In this document: positions 1-7,705 of the stretch, piece by piece | Position numbering within the stretch: position 1 is the stretch's first letter | Layout of the letters: each line of letters begins with the position of its first letter | Assembly: GCA_964292325.1 (NCBI GenBank) | Contig: CAXYVG010000002.1 | Span: 18,588-82,587 of the forward strand | DNA length: 64,000 bases | From: CTSoil-075 sp964292325 | GTDB taxonomy: Bacteria; Bacillota; Negativicutes; DSM-13327 | Reading direction: 5' to 3' | Notes under the pieces: model-generated | What the model was told of the DNA's origin: nothing | The model's input: only the letters and a program-made list of their open reading frames with translations | Database searches by the model: none | Program-made: the position numbers and the translations under genes

Positions 1-942
1 TTCAAAATGGGGAAAAGGTCCATTTTTATGTGGACGATATGTCACCATTTGATACGTAGTAACCGTAACGGGGCAAACATTTTTTTTGCTGCCCGAATAT
101 TCACCTACTTCTTCTTCCGTAAGAGTGGTCTTTTCAACAATTTCCCGCATCCATTGATGCACTGCACTCGTCGAGGTCGTTAAAATGAGTGTGTTCATAC
201 CAATCTGCGCCATAGTGCCAATTCCAATGATGGTCTTACCTGCGCCACAGGGCAATACCAACACTCCTGAACCACCAGTTTCTCGGCCAGCATCATAAAA
301 AATATCAATGGCTTGCTTCTGATAATCTCGCAGGGAAAATTCACTGCCTGTAATATCATATTGCCTCAGCGTAACATCCAACTGTTCCCCATCAATGTAC
401 CCCGCTAAGTCTTCTACAGGGTAACCTATTTTCACCAATAATTGTTTTATAATTCCTCGTTTTCCAGCGGGTAAAATTAATGTATTTTCATCTAATTGAT
501 GCTGAAATATCGCTTTTGTTTCTTTATGCCCAGCAATCGCCCTAATAGTTGGAGTGTCATGAGAATAAAGATACAAAAACTCTCCGGGCGTAGCAGACTT
601 ATGATCTCCATCCAGCGAACTCACTACTGGATTTGCCATTAATTTAACTAGGCCATAACGCCCCATGTATCCTTGAATATCTCGACTCACATTACCAGGT
701 AATGGAAATTTAATATACTGCAGTAAAAAGGTAAGCACTTCGTCAGGTGTTTGCCCTGTTGCCGCTGCATTCCATAAGGAAAGGGGCGTAATACGATACG
801 TATGAATATGTTCGGGACTTTTTTCTAAATCGGCAAAAACTGCTAAACCGCTACGTACTTTTTCGAAATCCGTATGATGTGCTTCTAATAACACAGAAAA
901 ATCACCTTGCACGATCAGAGGATTTATAGGATTATATACCAC
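1..942 (-). CDS. XPB-family DNA repair helicase, N-terminal part
   Basis: The frame runs from a GTG at 942, a few bases after AGGAGG, for 314 codons to the window edge, so the 3' half is missing. Residues 1 to about 200 look like the N-terminal domain of bacterial XPB helicases. A Q-motif-like stretch (LRDYQKQAI, 204-212) and a Walker A (PCGAGKT, 231-237) follow, then TSTSAVHQW as motif Ia. The DEAH box and helicase domain 2 would lie beyond the edge. XPB-type enzymes are superfamily 2 ATP-dependent DNA translocases with a role in repair. The family is clear from the motif order; the role in this organism is inferred. No partner nuclease gene is visible in the part that can be read. Confidence 0.85.
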   Translation of the reverse strand, partial: MVYNPINPLIVQGDFSVLLEAHHTDFEKVRSGLAVFADLEKSPEHIHTYRITPLSLWNAAATGQTPDEVLTFLLQYIKFPLPGNVSRDIQGYMGRYGLVKLMANPVVSSLDGDHKSATPGEFLYLYSHDTPTIRAIAGHKETKAIFQHQLDENTLILPAGKRGIIKQLLVKIGYPVEDLAGYIDGEQLDVTLRQYDITGSEFSLRDYQKQAIDIFYDAGRETGGSGVLVLPCGAGKTIIGIGTMAQIGMNTLILTTSTSAVHQWMREIVEKTTLTEEEVGEYSGSKKNVCPVTVTTYQMVTYRPHKNGPFPHFE

Positions 943-1043
943 GTTTGCCTCCTAATATTAGAAACTACTATCGATTCTTTATTATATCAAATTGATACTT
1001 TCATTGTACGACTCTTAATAGCTTTCGTCAAAATAAATTCATT

Positions 1044-2687
1044 TCACTTATAATACATCTGCTTGCCTAATGGAAAATCAATGATCATCTTTGTTCCTTG
1101 TCCCGGCTGGCTAATGCATTCAATCGTTCCACCAAACTGTTGCGTTACGATGTTATACAAAATATATAATCCGAGCCCAGTTCCACCCATCCCTCGTTTG
1201 GTTGTAAAGAAGGGATTAAATATTTTATCCACTACCTGTTCATCTATACCTTTTCCATCATCGGAGTAGATCAATCGTACCCTTACGTCATCGACTTTCG
1301 TAATATCAATGACAATTTTTCCTGAAGAATCAGGTTCATAAGCATGTATCAGTGAATTCATAATTAAATTGGTGATAATTTGCGAAAATGCACCAGGAAA
1401 ACTATCAATTTGCAGATGGTCTTCACATTGAACACTTACCTTATGTTGCGTCTTTTTTAGCTCCGGCTGTAAACTAAGTAAGATTTCCCCTAGATACTGT
1501 TTTACATTAAATACTCTTCGGGCTTCGCTTGATTGATCAACCGAGACTTGTTTAAAACTTTGAATTAATTTTGATGCTCGCTCTAGATTCGAAACAACAA
1601 TTGTTAGTGCTTCATCAGACTCTGCCAAGTATGCAACCAAATCTTGCTTACGCAGAGTTTCTTTTTCATACAACTGGGTAAACCCATTCAGTATATCTTG
1701 CATATGAGATACTGCTGTTACACTCACACCAATCGGCGTGTTAATTTCATGTGCAATGCCAGCAACCAAATTCCCCAGTGATGCCATCTTTTCTGACTGC
1801 ACCAATTGCACTTGCGTTTGTTGTAAATTTTCAAGAGTCTGTTGTAGTTCTTGGTTTACGGCTTTGAGTTCCTGATTCATAGCCCATAAATCTTGAGTCC
1901 TTAGTTCTACTTTATTTTCTAATTGATCGTAGGCATGACACAATTTTTCATCTGCCTCTTTACGTTTTGTGATATCACTGATCGAGCCAACAATACGTAT
2001 TGGAATCCCCGATTCATTCCATACTGCTTGTCCTCGCATAAATACCCACTTATATTGATTATCTACACAACGAAAACGATATTCCACGTTAAAAGAATCT
2101 GTTTTCCCTGCTAAATAGTCTTGCAATAGTTGTTGTACGACCTGATAATCATTGGGATGAACATCTTGCCACCACTCATCTAGACTCCATACATGAAGTT
2201 CCTCCGAATAACCAAATAGTTGCTTTACTCGACTAGAAAAAAATATTTTACCTGTTTTTATATCCCAATCCCAAATACCATCATTACTTCCATTTAACGC
2301 TAGTTGCCAACGTTCTTCACTAAGACGTAACGCTTGATTCGTATTACTGATTTCCTTAATGTTGTTTTGAATCATTTCCGACATACTATTAAACGCAGTA
2401 CAGAGCTGACCGATTTCATCTTGCGACTCGACTTCAATCACACTATCAAAATTACCAACCGCAATCTTCGTTGCCTGTCTTGTCAACCTTCGTAGCGGCA
2501 CCAGTACTTTATATTCAAATAATCGGAAAATCATGATCGTCAGTAATGTAACCGAAATCAGCAATAGTAGAATTAGTGCTTTACTAAATTGATAATGACT
2601 AAATCCAGCTTGCAAATTAAATACAAGCACTGTCATAATGATCATCACGAGTGCAAAGATCTTTTTAATACTCTTAATGCCGCTCAA
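1044..2687 (-). CDS. Membrane sensor histidine kinase with HAMP and PAS domains
   Basis: A 547-residue sensor kinase. Two membrane segments (about 10-30 and 37-57) are so close that there is almost no extracytoplasmic sensor. A HAMP linker (about 58-110), a PAS/PAC domain (about 125-243), a coiled coil (245-300), an H-box with the phospho-acceptor His near 313 (AGIAHEINTP) and a HATPase domain follow. The HATPase shows the N-box NLIMNSLIHAYE, DDGKGI and GTGLGLYIL. Sensing probably falls to the cytoplasmic PAS domain, since the periplasmic loop is only a few residues. The start is a TTG behind GAGGTG. No response regulator is next to it, so it is an orphan kinase here. It lies 35 bp after thiW on the same strand and may be co-transcribed. 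Signal and partner are unknown. Confidence 0.88.
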   Translation of the reverse strand: MSGIKSIKKIFALVMIIMTVLVFNLQAGFSHYQFSKALILLLLISVTLLTIMIFRLFEYKVLVPLRRLTRQATKIAVGNFDSVIEVESQDEIGQLCTAFNSMSEMIQNNIKEISNTNQALRLSEERWQLALNGSNDGIWDWDIKTGKIFFSSRVKQLFGYSEELHVWSLDEWWQDVHPNDYQVVQQLLQDYLAGKTDSFNVEYRFRCVDNQYKWVFMRGQAVWNESGIPIRIVGSISDITKRKEADEKLCHAYDQLENKVELRTQDLWAMNQELKAVNQELQQTLENLQQTQVQLVQSEKMASLGNLVAGIAHEINTPIGVSVTAVSHMQDILNGFTQLYEKETLRKQDLVAYLAESDEALTIVVSNLERASKLIQSFKQVSVDQSSEARRVFNVKQYLGEILLSLQPELKKTQHKVSVQCEDHLQIDSFPGAFSQIITNLIMNSLIHAYEPDSSGKIVIDITKVDDVRVRLIYSDDGKGIDEQVVDKIFNPFFTTKRGMGGTGLGLYILYNIVTQQFGGTIECISQPGQGTKMIIDFPLGKQMYYK

Positions 2688-2722
2688 CTCTTCAACACCT
2701 CACTGAATAACTTTTATGTTTT

Positions 2723-3223
2723 TCAACCTACCTTACGTTTTATTCTCTGCTCAAAAAACATTATGATTGGAGTACGGTAAAGCAAATATGCAATGATACT
2801 TCCCCCTGTCGTACTGATTAGAAAAGGAACTGTAAAAAATAATGCACCCACTTGTGAGCCAATAAAATATTTAGCAACTGGAAAGGCAGCAAGACTTCCG
2901 ACTATACCTGTCCCAATCATTTCACCTAGCATAGCACCAAAGATATGATTGGTCTTTTTATATAAAACACCAGCGAAAAGCGCTCCAAACACACTCCCGG
3001 GAAATGCCAATATGGATCCTGTCCCCAAAATATTTCGAAGCAATGCAATACTGAAGGCGGCACTAACAGAATAATGTGTTCCGAGAAGCACTGCTAGTAA
3101 AACATTAATTGCATGTTGCACAGGAAAACATTTGGCGATACCAATCGGAATATAAAACAAATGAGCTGAAAGAACGCCAATAGCGATAAACAAAGCTGTT
3201 ACAGTTAATTTTCGAATTTCCAC
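2723..3223 (-). CDS. thiW: ThiW, S component of an ECF-type thiamine-precursor transporter
   Basis: A 166-residue, very hydrophobic protein with five or six membrane helices. The N-terminus (ALFIAIGVLSAHLFYIPIG) and the FPVQHAINVLLAVLLG and GSVFGALFAGVLY stretches are typical of ThiW. ThiW is the substrate-binding subunit of an energy-coupling-factor transporter, thought to import a thiazole precursor of thiamine. The shared ECF ATPase and T subunits are not in the window. The start is a GTG at 3223. Its ribosome binding site (GGAGG) sits inside the last codons of a 38-codon ORF that ends 2 bp upstream, so translation is probably coupled. I saw no TPP riboswitch consensus upstream, which is unusual for a thi gene. 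Confidence 0.85.
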   Translation of the reverse strand: MEIRKLTVTALFIAIGVLSAHLFYIPIGIAKCFPVQHAINVLLAVLLGTHYSVSAAFSIALLRNILGTGSILAFPGSVFGALFAGVLYKKTNHIFGAMLGEMIGTGIVGSLAAFPVAKYFIGSQVGALFFTVPFLISTTGGSIIAYLLYRTPIIMFFEQRIKRKVG

Positions 3224-3225
3224 AT

Positions 3226-3342
3226 CTATTCCTCCATAATACGGTTGCTTCTTCTAATATCCATTATGATCAAATCGAAGTCTTGATCTATACTTTTCAA
3301 ACGTTCTTCTACTATTTCAGAAAAACACCCTGTCTCTTCCAT
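3226..3342 (-). CDS. 38-codon small ORF / possible leader peptide of thiW
   Basis: An ATG at 3342, six bases after a strong AGGAGG, opens a 38-residue acidic frame ending in TAG 2 bp before the thiW GTG. The peptide begins MEETGCFSEIVEERL and has charged, helix-like character. It resembles no family I can name; the size recalls Spo0E-like small proteins, but their signature is absent. Its last codons hold the thiW Shine-Dalgarno, so it could couple or regulate thiW translation. A TGCTATAAT extended -10 lies just upstream, but a start there would put the Shine-Dalgarno at the very 5' end. Support is ribosome binding site quality and position only. Confidence 0.5.
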   Translation of the reverse strand: MEETGCFSEIVEERLKSIDQDFDLIIMDIRRSNRIMEE

Positions 3343-3486
3343 CAGTCAACCTCCTACCAGATTATAGCAAAGTACGTAAAATAAGCACCAATAACTGTAT
3401 TCTAGCATTTCATTCTAAACCCTTTTTTCAGAGGTAAGTATCCAGAGGGCGGTGGTAGGAAGAAGCAATAAATTTATCTCTATCGC

Positions 3487-3548
3487 TTTACGATACAAAA
3501 AGGTCAAGTCTATTCGACTCAATAGACTTGACCTTTTTGTATCGTAAA
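3487..3548. terminator. 28-bp perfect inverted repeat, bidirectional terminator
   Basis: Arms 3487-3514 and 3521-3548 are exact reverse complements around a 6-base loop (CGACTC). The core AGGTCAAGTCTATT pairs with its complement and is followed by TTTTT on both strands, so either direction can form an intrinsic terminator. It would end the hydrogenase maturation operon arriving from hydF. A perfect 28-bp arm is longer than termination needs. Confidence 0.8.
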
Positions 3549-3564
3549 TAGCTTACCCAAAATT

Positions 3565-3693
3565 TTACTTTCCCTCAATAACATCTTTCATCTGTTTTTT
3601 TATTTGATCCGACTTTTGCCCAAAAATAATTTGTATATTATTGTCAACTATAACAAAACCAGCTGACCCCTTAATGCACCATTCCTTGCCTTT
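3565..3693 (-). pseudogene. Remnant of the C-terminal end of a PTS glucose-family EIIB domain
   Basis: Directly after the hydF stop the same frame stays open for 42 codons and ends in TAA. The residues GSAGFVIVDNNIQIIFG followed by QKSDQIKKQM look like the last strand and helix of a glucose/N-acetylglucosamine-family EIIB domain, where ..VQxIFGxxSDxIKxxI.. is typical. The EIIB active-site cysteine region and everything upstream is missing, and there is no start codon with a ribosome binding site. It is most simply a gene truncated when the hydrogenase maturation operon was placed beside it. Readthrough of the hydF stop would add it to HydF, but nothing suggests that. The EIIB match is by eye. 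Confidence 0.55.
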
Positions 3694-4920
3694 CTACCAC
3701 TCTAGCATTTCGGCTAATAGCGGGAATGGCGATAAGACTCTTGGTAAAATACCTTGAAGAGCTGCAATTGCGACTCCATAATTTACAATCGCTACGCCTT
3801 GCTCCTCGGCCATCATGATACGCGCTAGCATTTCTCGGCGATTTAGCATACACGATCCACAGTGTACTACTAATTTGTACGAAGACAAATCAGTTGGCAT
3901 AGTGGCTCCACTTGACCATTCAAAATGGATTTCGCCCCCTACATACTGTCGAATCCAGCGTGGAAGTTTTACCCTGCCAATATCATCTTCTACCCGGTGA
4001 TGCGTACACCCTTCGCTCATCAATACTCGATCGCCGGGCTTTAATGCCAAGAGAGTTTTTGCTCCCTCTACTAAAACTTCTAGATTTCCCTTATGACGAG
4101 CAAACAAAATCGAGAACGATGTCAACAGTACATCTGGTGGTGTATCAGCATCAGCCTTCAGAAAAGCCTGAGAATCGGTGATAACAATGCGAGGTTTTTT
4201 CTTTAGATTGTCAATACATTGTTTTAACTCTCGCTCTTTTACCACATAAGCCATCGCATCTGAGTCTAAGATATCACGAATGACTTGTACTTGCGGCAAA
4301 ATAAGTCTTCCTTTAGGGGCTGCTAAATCAATAGGCGTCACAAGCACGGCTGTATCACCTGGATTGATTAAATCACCAACAATGCTTTGATCATCAAAAT
4401 GAGCAGGTGCTGTTTTTACCAAACTGATTTTTAAATCACTAATCCCCACTTTATCAGTCGCACTAACCAATACTATATTTTCAGTGCCCAACTGCTGTTT
4501 GATCACCTGCTGATCAATGCTATGACGGTCGCAAGTATCAATTTTATTGATCACCACAATCACTGGAATGTCTTTTTCTCGACATAACCGAACTACCTCT
4601 TGTTCCAGCGATCCGCTCCCTGTCTGGGCATCGATCACTAATAAAGCCAAATCGGTTTTAGATAGTACTGCCAGCGATTTTTCAACTCGCAGTTTTCCAA
4701 GCGCTCCCTCATCATCCAGTCCTGCAGTATCAATCATTACCACTGGCCCTAATGGCAAAATTTCCATTGACTTATATACAGGGTCCGTAGTAGTCCCAGC
4801 AACTTCTGAAACAATCGCTACCTGCTGATTCGTCAGCGCATTAATCAGACTCGATTTTCCCGCATTCCGCCGTCCAAACAGGGCAATATGTAATCGGTTT
4901 CCTCGTGGAGTATTATTCAT
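3694..4920 (-). CDS. hydF: HydF, GTPase scaffold for [FeFe]-hydrogenase H-cluster assembly
   Basis: A 408-residue protein with an N-terminal TrmE/Era-like GTPase domain: P-loop GRRNAGKSS (16-24), DTAGL switch II, NKID specificity motif. A middle domain and a C-terminal cluster domain follow, with CTHH and, about 50 residues on, HCGSC, the three Cys plus His pattern of HydF. HydF carries the 2Fe precursor made with HydE and HydG and delivers it to apo-hydrogenase. The ATG at 4920 follows AAAGGAGG and overlaps the last 8 bases of aspA. A start 12 codons earlier is possible but lacks a ribosome binding site. The client hydrogenase HydA is at 39.9 kb. Family assignment is firm. Confidence 0.96.
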   Translation of the reverse strand: MNNTPRGNRLHIALFGRRNAGKSSLINALTNQQVAIVSEVAGTTTDPVYKSMEILPLGPVVMIDTAGLDDEGALGKLRVEKSLAVLSKTDLALLVIDAQTGSGSLEQEVVRLCREKDIPVIVVINKIDTCDRHSIDQQVIKQQLGTENIVLVSATDKVGISDLKISLVKTAPAHFDDQSIVGDLINPGDTAVLVTPIDLAAPKGRLILPQVQVIRDILDSDAMAYVVKERELKQCIDNLKKKPRIVITDSQAFLKADADTPPDVLLTSFSILFARHKGNLEVLVEGAKTLLALKPGDRVLMSEGCTHHRVEDDIGRVKLPRWIRQYVGGEIHFEWSSGATMPTDLSSYKLVVHCGSCMLNRREMLARIMMAEEQGVAIVNYGVAIAALQGILPRVLSPFPLLAEMLEW

Positions 4921-6331
4921 TTTGCGGCCTCCTTTGCCACTTACTATCCCGCCCAATGACCCCTGCTCTCGTCAATTGCTGCGCTTGTAACAATTCACCA
5001 ATCTCCTCTTGCGTAAAGACGTTTTCTTCTAGTAATATCTCGATTACCTGCCGCCCACTTTCAAGAGCTTTTTTCGCAATATTCGCCGCCTGCTCATAAC
5101 CAATCAGAGGTGCTAAGACTGTCGCTAGAGCCGTACTATTTTTCAAATGTTCTAAACACTTTTGTGGCATAGCTTCTATTCCCAGAATGCATTTTTCTGC
5201 AAATAAACGTAGCGCCCTAGCCATCGATTCCAAAGCCGGCAATAGATTCGCGGCAATTAATGGATAAAAAGCATTGAGCTCCAGTTGCCCGCTTTGCACT
5301 GCCATCGTAATTGCCAAATCATTCGCAATCACCTGATACGCCACCTGCGTCACCATTTCCGGCATAACAGGATTGACTTTACCAGGCATAATGGACGAAC
5401 CTGCTTGCAGTTTTGGTAACCTAATCTCACCAAACGGCATGGAAGATAAGAGGCGTAGGTCAGCACTTATTTTGACCATCGTCACCGCACAAGCTTTCAG
5501 CATCCCTGATACTTCAACAAATACATCGGCATTTTGCGTACCATCGATACAATTTTCATCTCTCGCTAGTCCGAGTCCACTTAAACTTCTCAGCCTTTCA
5601 ATCACAGTATAGCTATATTTTCGAGGTGAATTAATGCCAGTCCCCACTGCGGTTCCGCCAAGATTCACCTTGCGCAGCCGTTCCTCTACCTTATATAGTC
5701 GCCATCGATCACGACTAATAGCCTCCGCCCATGCAGAAAATCCCTGCCCAAGTGTTACTGGCACAGCATCTTGCATTTCTGTCCGCCCAAGTTTTAAAAC
5801 GCCACTATATTCTTCTTCCTTACTTTGCAAAGCCCCCTGCAAATTAGCACAAGCTTCCGAAAGAGGTAACAATAAACCAATTGCAGCCATCCGCAGTGCT
5901 GTCGGATACACATCATTGGTTGACTGCGACATATTGACATGATCAAGCGGATGAACCAGATGATAATCACCCTTTTTTCCGCCCAGTATTTCAATGGCTC
6001 GATTGGCAACCACTTCATTCATATTCATATTCGTCGAAGTTCCCGCCCCGCCTTGAAAAGCATCGACAATAAAAGCCTCAACCAATTTCCCATCCGCAAT
6101 TTCACCTGCAGCTTGACAAATAGCACTACCAATCTGATTATCCAGTATGCCAACTGACATATTGCTTTCCGCAGCAGCCTGCTTGACCATCGCTAATGCC
6201 TTAATAAGCTCAGGATGTACCTTTTGCCGCGAAACATCAAAGTTTTCCGTCGCACGCAATGTATGAATCCCATAGTAAGCCTCAGTAGGGATTAATTTTT
6301 CTCCTAAAAAATCAGTTTCCGTGCGATACAT
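4913..6331 (-). CDS. aspA: Aspartate ammonia-lyase
   Basis: A 472-residue member of the aspartase/fumarase superfamily, which would convert L-aspartate to fumarate and ammonia. The signature loop GSSIMPGKVNP is present near residue 320, with GTSTNMNMNEV and DHVNMSQSTND as the other two conserved regions. The ATG at 6331 follows GGAGG; an upstream in-frame start would add 8 residues without a ribosome binding site. Aspartase is preferred over class II fumarase because of overall similarity and because aspA genes sit in hydrogenase maturation clusters of other anaerobes; the reaction itself cannot be proven by eye. It lies between hydE (45 bp) and hydF (8-bp overlap), so it is co-expressed with H-cluster assembly. 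Confidence 0.9.
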   Translation of the reverse strand: MYRTETDFLGEKLIPTEAYYGIHTLRATENFDVSRQKVHPELIKALAMVKQAAAESNMSVGILDNQIGSAICQAAGEIADGKLVEAFIVDAFQGGAGTSTNMNMNEVVANRAIEILGGKKGDYHLVHPLDHVNMSQSTNDVYPTALRMAAIGLLLPLSEACANLQGALQSKEEEYSGVLKLGRTEMQDAVPVTLGQGFSAWAEAISRDRWRLYKVEERLRKVNLGGTAVGTGINSPRKYSYTVIERLRSLSGLGLARDENCIDGTQNADVFVEVSGMLKACAVTMVKISADLRLLSSMPFGEIRLPKLQAGSSIMPGKVNPVMPEMVTQVAYQVIANDLAITMAVQSGQLELNAFYPLIAANLLPALESMARALRLFAEKCILGIEAMPQKCLEHLKNSTALATVLAPLIGYEQAANIAKKALESGRQVIEILLEENVFTQEEIGELLQAQQLTRAGVIGRDSKWQRRPQNE

Positions 6332-6376
6332 ATCTAGATCCTCCTTCCTCAGCAAAACCTTACAACCACAAGCTGA

Positions 6377-7417
6377 TCATGATTTACTTTTCGTTCTAAA
6401 TCCATATTCACTAGATACCTGCCTGCCAATACCCGTAATTTTCCCCGTAATGCAACCTCGGCAATGCGCAGGCGTATCATTCACACAAATTTTTCCTGGA
6501 TATAAAGAATACATGGCTCGATACTCACCCTCTGTAACATTCGGCATCACCACATTCGCACCACTTTGCAATGCAATCATACGACCCTCTTTATTTAACG
6601 TTTCCATCGCCGTAGTCGCTGGTATATTTGCCTCCGGTAAAAGCAATCGAACAATCGCCATCACCTTCAGACTATCCACAAAAGTTCCACCATCCTCATC
6701 AGCAAGCGGTGTATCTTCATTCGGAATAAAAGGCCCAAGTCCAATCATATCCGCATCCAATTCTTTAAAAAACAAAATATCTTCCGCTAACGATTCCAAT
6801 GTTTGATTCGGTAGCCCCACCAAACACCCCGTCCCCACTTCATACCCTAGTTCCTTCAAATCATGAAGACATCTTACTCTATTTTCAAAACTCATCCCCG
6901 GATGCAATGCTTTATATATCTCGCGATCCGTAGTTTCAATGCGAAGTAAATACCGATCAGCACCGGCCTCTTTATACGCCTTGTACTCCTCTCTACTCTT
7001 TTCACCCACACTAAGCGTAATCGCTAGCCCCAAAGCCTTGATCGCACCAATCAAATACTGCATATCTTCTACACTATAAAGCTGGCTCTCACCTGACTGT
7101 AATACAACCGTCTTATACCCATACTCCTTAGCCTTCGCAGCCAATTCAATCATCATATCCGGCTGCAAATGATAACGCTCTACCTTACCATTATCTTTGC
7201 GTAAACCACAATAATAACAACTCCGCTGACAAACATTCGAAAACTCAATCAATCCCCGTAGATGCACCTGATCCCCAACGAACTGCTTTCGCACTCGATC
7301 CGCTGCCATAAATAACTGTTGATCATACTCATGCCCACTAAGCAATACAACGATTTCTTCTTTCGTCAAACAATGAGTCATCTCCGCCTTATGAATCACA
7401 TCTAGTGGACTCACCAT
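6377..7417 (-). CDS. hydE: HydE, radical SAM [FeFe]-hydrogenase maturase
   Basis: A 346-residue radical SAM enzyme of the BioB/HydE group. The cluster motif CQRSCYYCG (C63, C67, C70) follows HLRGLIEFSN, and LTLSV-type barrel segments and RIETTDREIY are typical of HydE. The C-terminus has CVNDTPAHCRGC, the Cys set that can hold an accessory cluster. HydE processes the HydG product on the way to the dithiomethylamine-bridged 2Fe subcluster. The ATG at 7417 has a strong GGAGGG upstream. The frame is open further upstream, but only because it runs into the repeat at 7452, so that extension is not real. hydG lies 288 bp upstream, separated by two structured repeats. Confidence 0.95.
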   Translation of the reverse strand: MVSPLDVIHKAEMTHCLTKEEIVVLLSGHEYDQQLFMAADRVRKQFVGDQVHLRGLIEFSNVCQRSCYYCGLRKDNGKVERYHLQPDMMIELAAKAKEYGYKTVVLQSGESQLYSVEDMQYLIGAIKALGLAITLSVGEKSREEYKAYKEAGADRYLLRIETTDREIYKALHPGMSFENRVRCLHDLKELGYEVGTGCLVGLPNQTLESLAEDILFFKELDADMIGLGPFIPNEDTPLADEDGGTFVDSLKVMAIVRLLLPEANIPATTAMETLNKEGRMIALQSGANVVMPNVTEGEYRAMYSLYPGKICVNDTPAHCRGCITGKITGIGRQVSSEYGFRTKSKS

Positions 7418-7451
7418 ACCTCTTCCCTCCTGCCTATATAAAACTACTATT

Positions 7452-7566
7452 CTAAAGGCAATCGTCGTGGCTGGGGTATAAGGGTTGAGTGGCTTTACGA
7501 AGGACGCAAGCGAAACCCTTATACCCCAGCCACGGCAGACCAACAATACAGCAGCTACTTCCTTAA
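7452..7566. repeat. Structured 115-bp repeat, copy 1
   Basis: First of two near-identical units spaced exactly 128 bp apart between hydG and hydE. It holds a perfect 20-bp inverted repeat (7467-7486 with 7514-7533) around a 27-base loop that is the same in both copies and contains CTTTACGAAG and GCAAGC. No known element is recognised. It could be a REP/MITE-like element or an RNA structure affecting hydE expression. Confidence 0.85.
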
Positions 7567-7579
7567 TGCGTTATTCCCC

Positions 7580-7694
7580 CTAAAGGCAATCGTCGTGGAT
7601 GAGGTATAAGGGTTGAGTGGCTTTACGAAGGACGCAAGCGAAACCCTTATACCTCGTCCACGGCAGACTAACAATACAGCAGTCACTCCCTTAA
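7580..7694. repeat. Structured 115-bp repeat, copy 2
   Basis: Second unit, ending 12 bp after the hydG stop. Its stem (7595-7614 with 7642-7661) differs from copy 1 at five bases. Two C-G/G-C pairs have become A-T pairs on both sides, and a third pair has changed from T-A to T-G, so folding is kept. The loop is unchanged. This covariation between copies is good evidence that the folded form matters. Confidence 0.85.
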
Positions 7695-7705
7695 CACACG
7701 CACTC

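Noticed and set aside
3343..3480. TPP riboswitch before thiW
   Set aside because: The conserved CTGAGA and ACCCTTTGAACCTGATCTGG elements are not present on the minus strand.
6321..6806. 161-codon plus-strand ORF across aspA and hydE
   Set aside because: Antisense shadow of two clear genes; no recognisable domain.
7418..7546. N-terminal extension of HydE and a small ORF over the repeats
   Set aside because: They translate the structured repeat itself and lie upstream of a strong ribosome binding site and start.
7452..7694. CRISPR array
   Set aside because: Only two units of 115 bp with internal hairpins; no short repeats with unique spacers.
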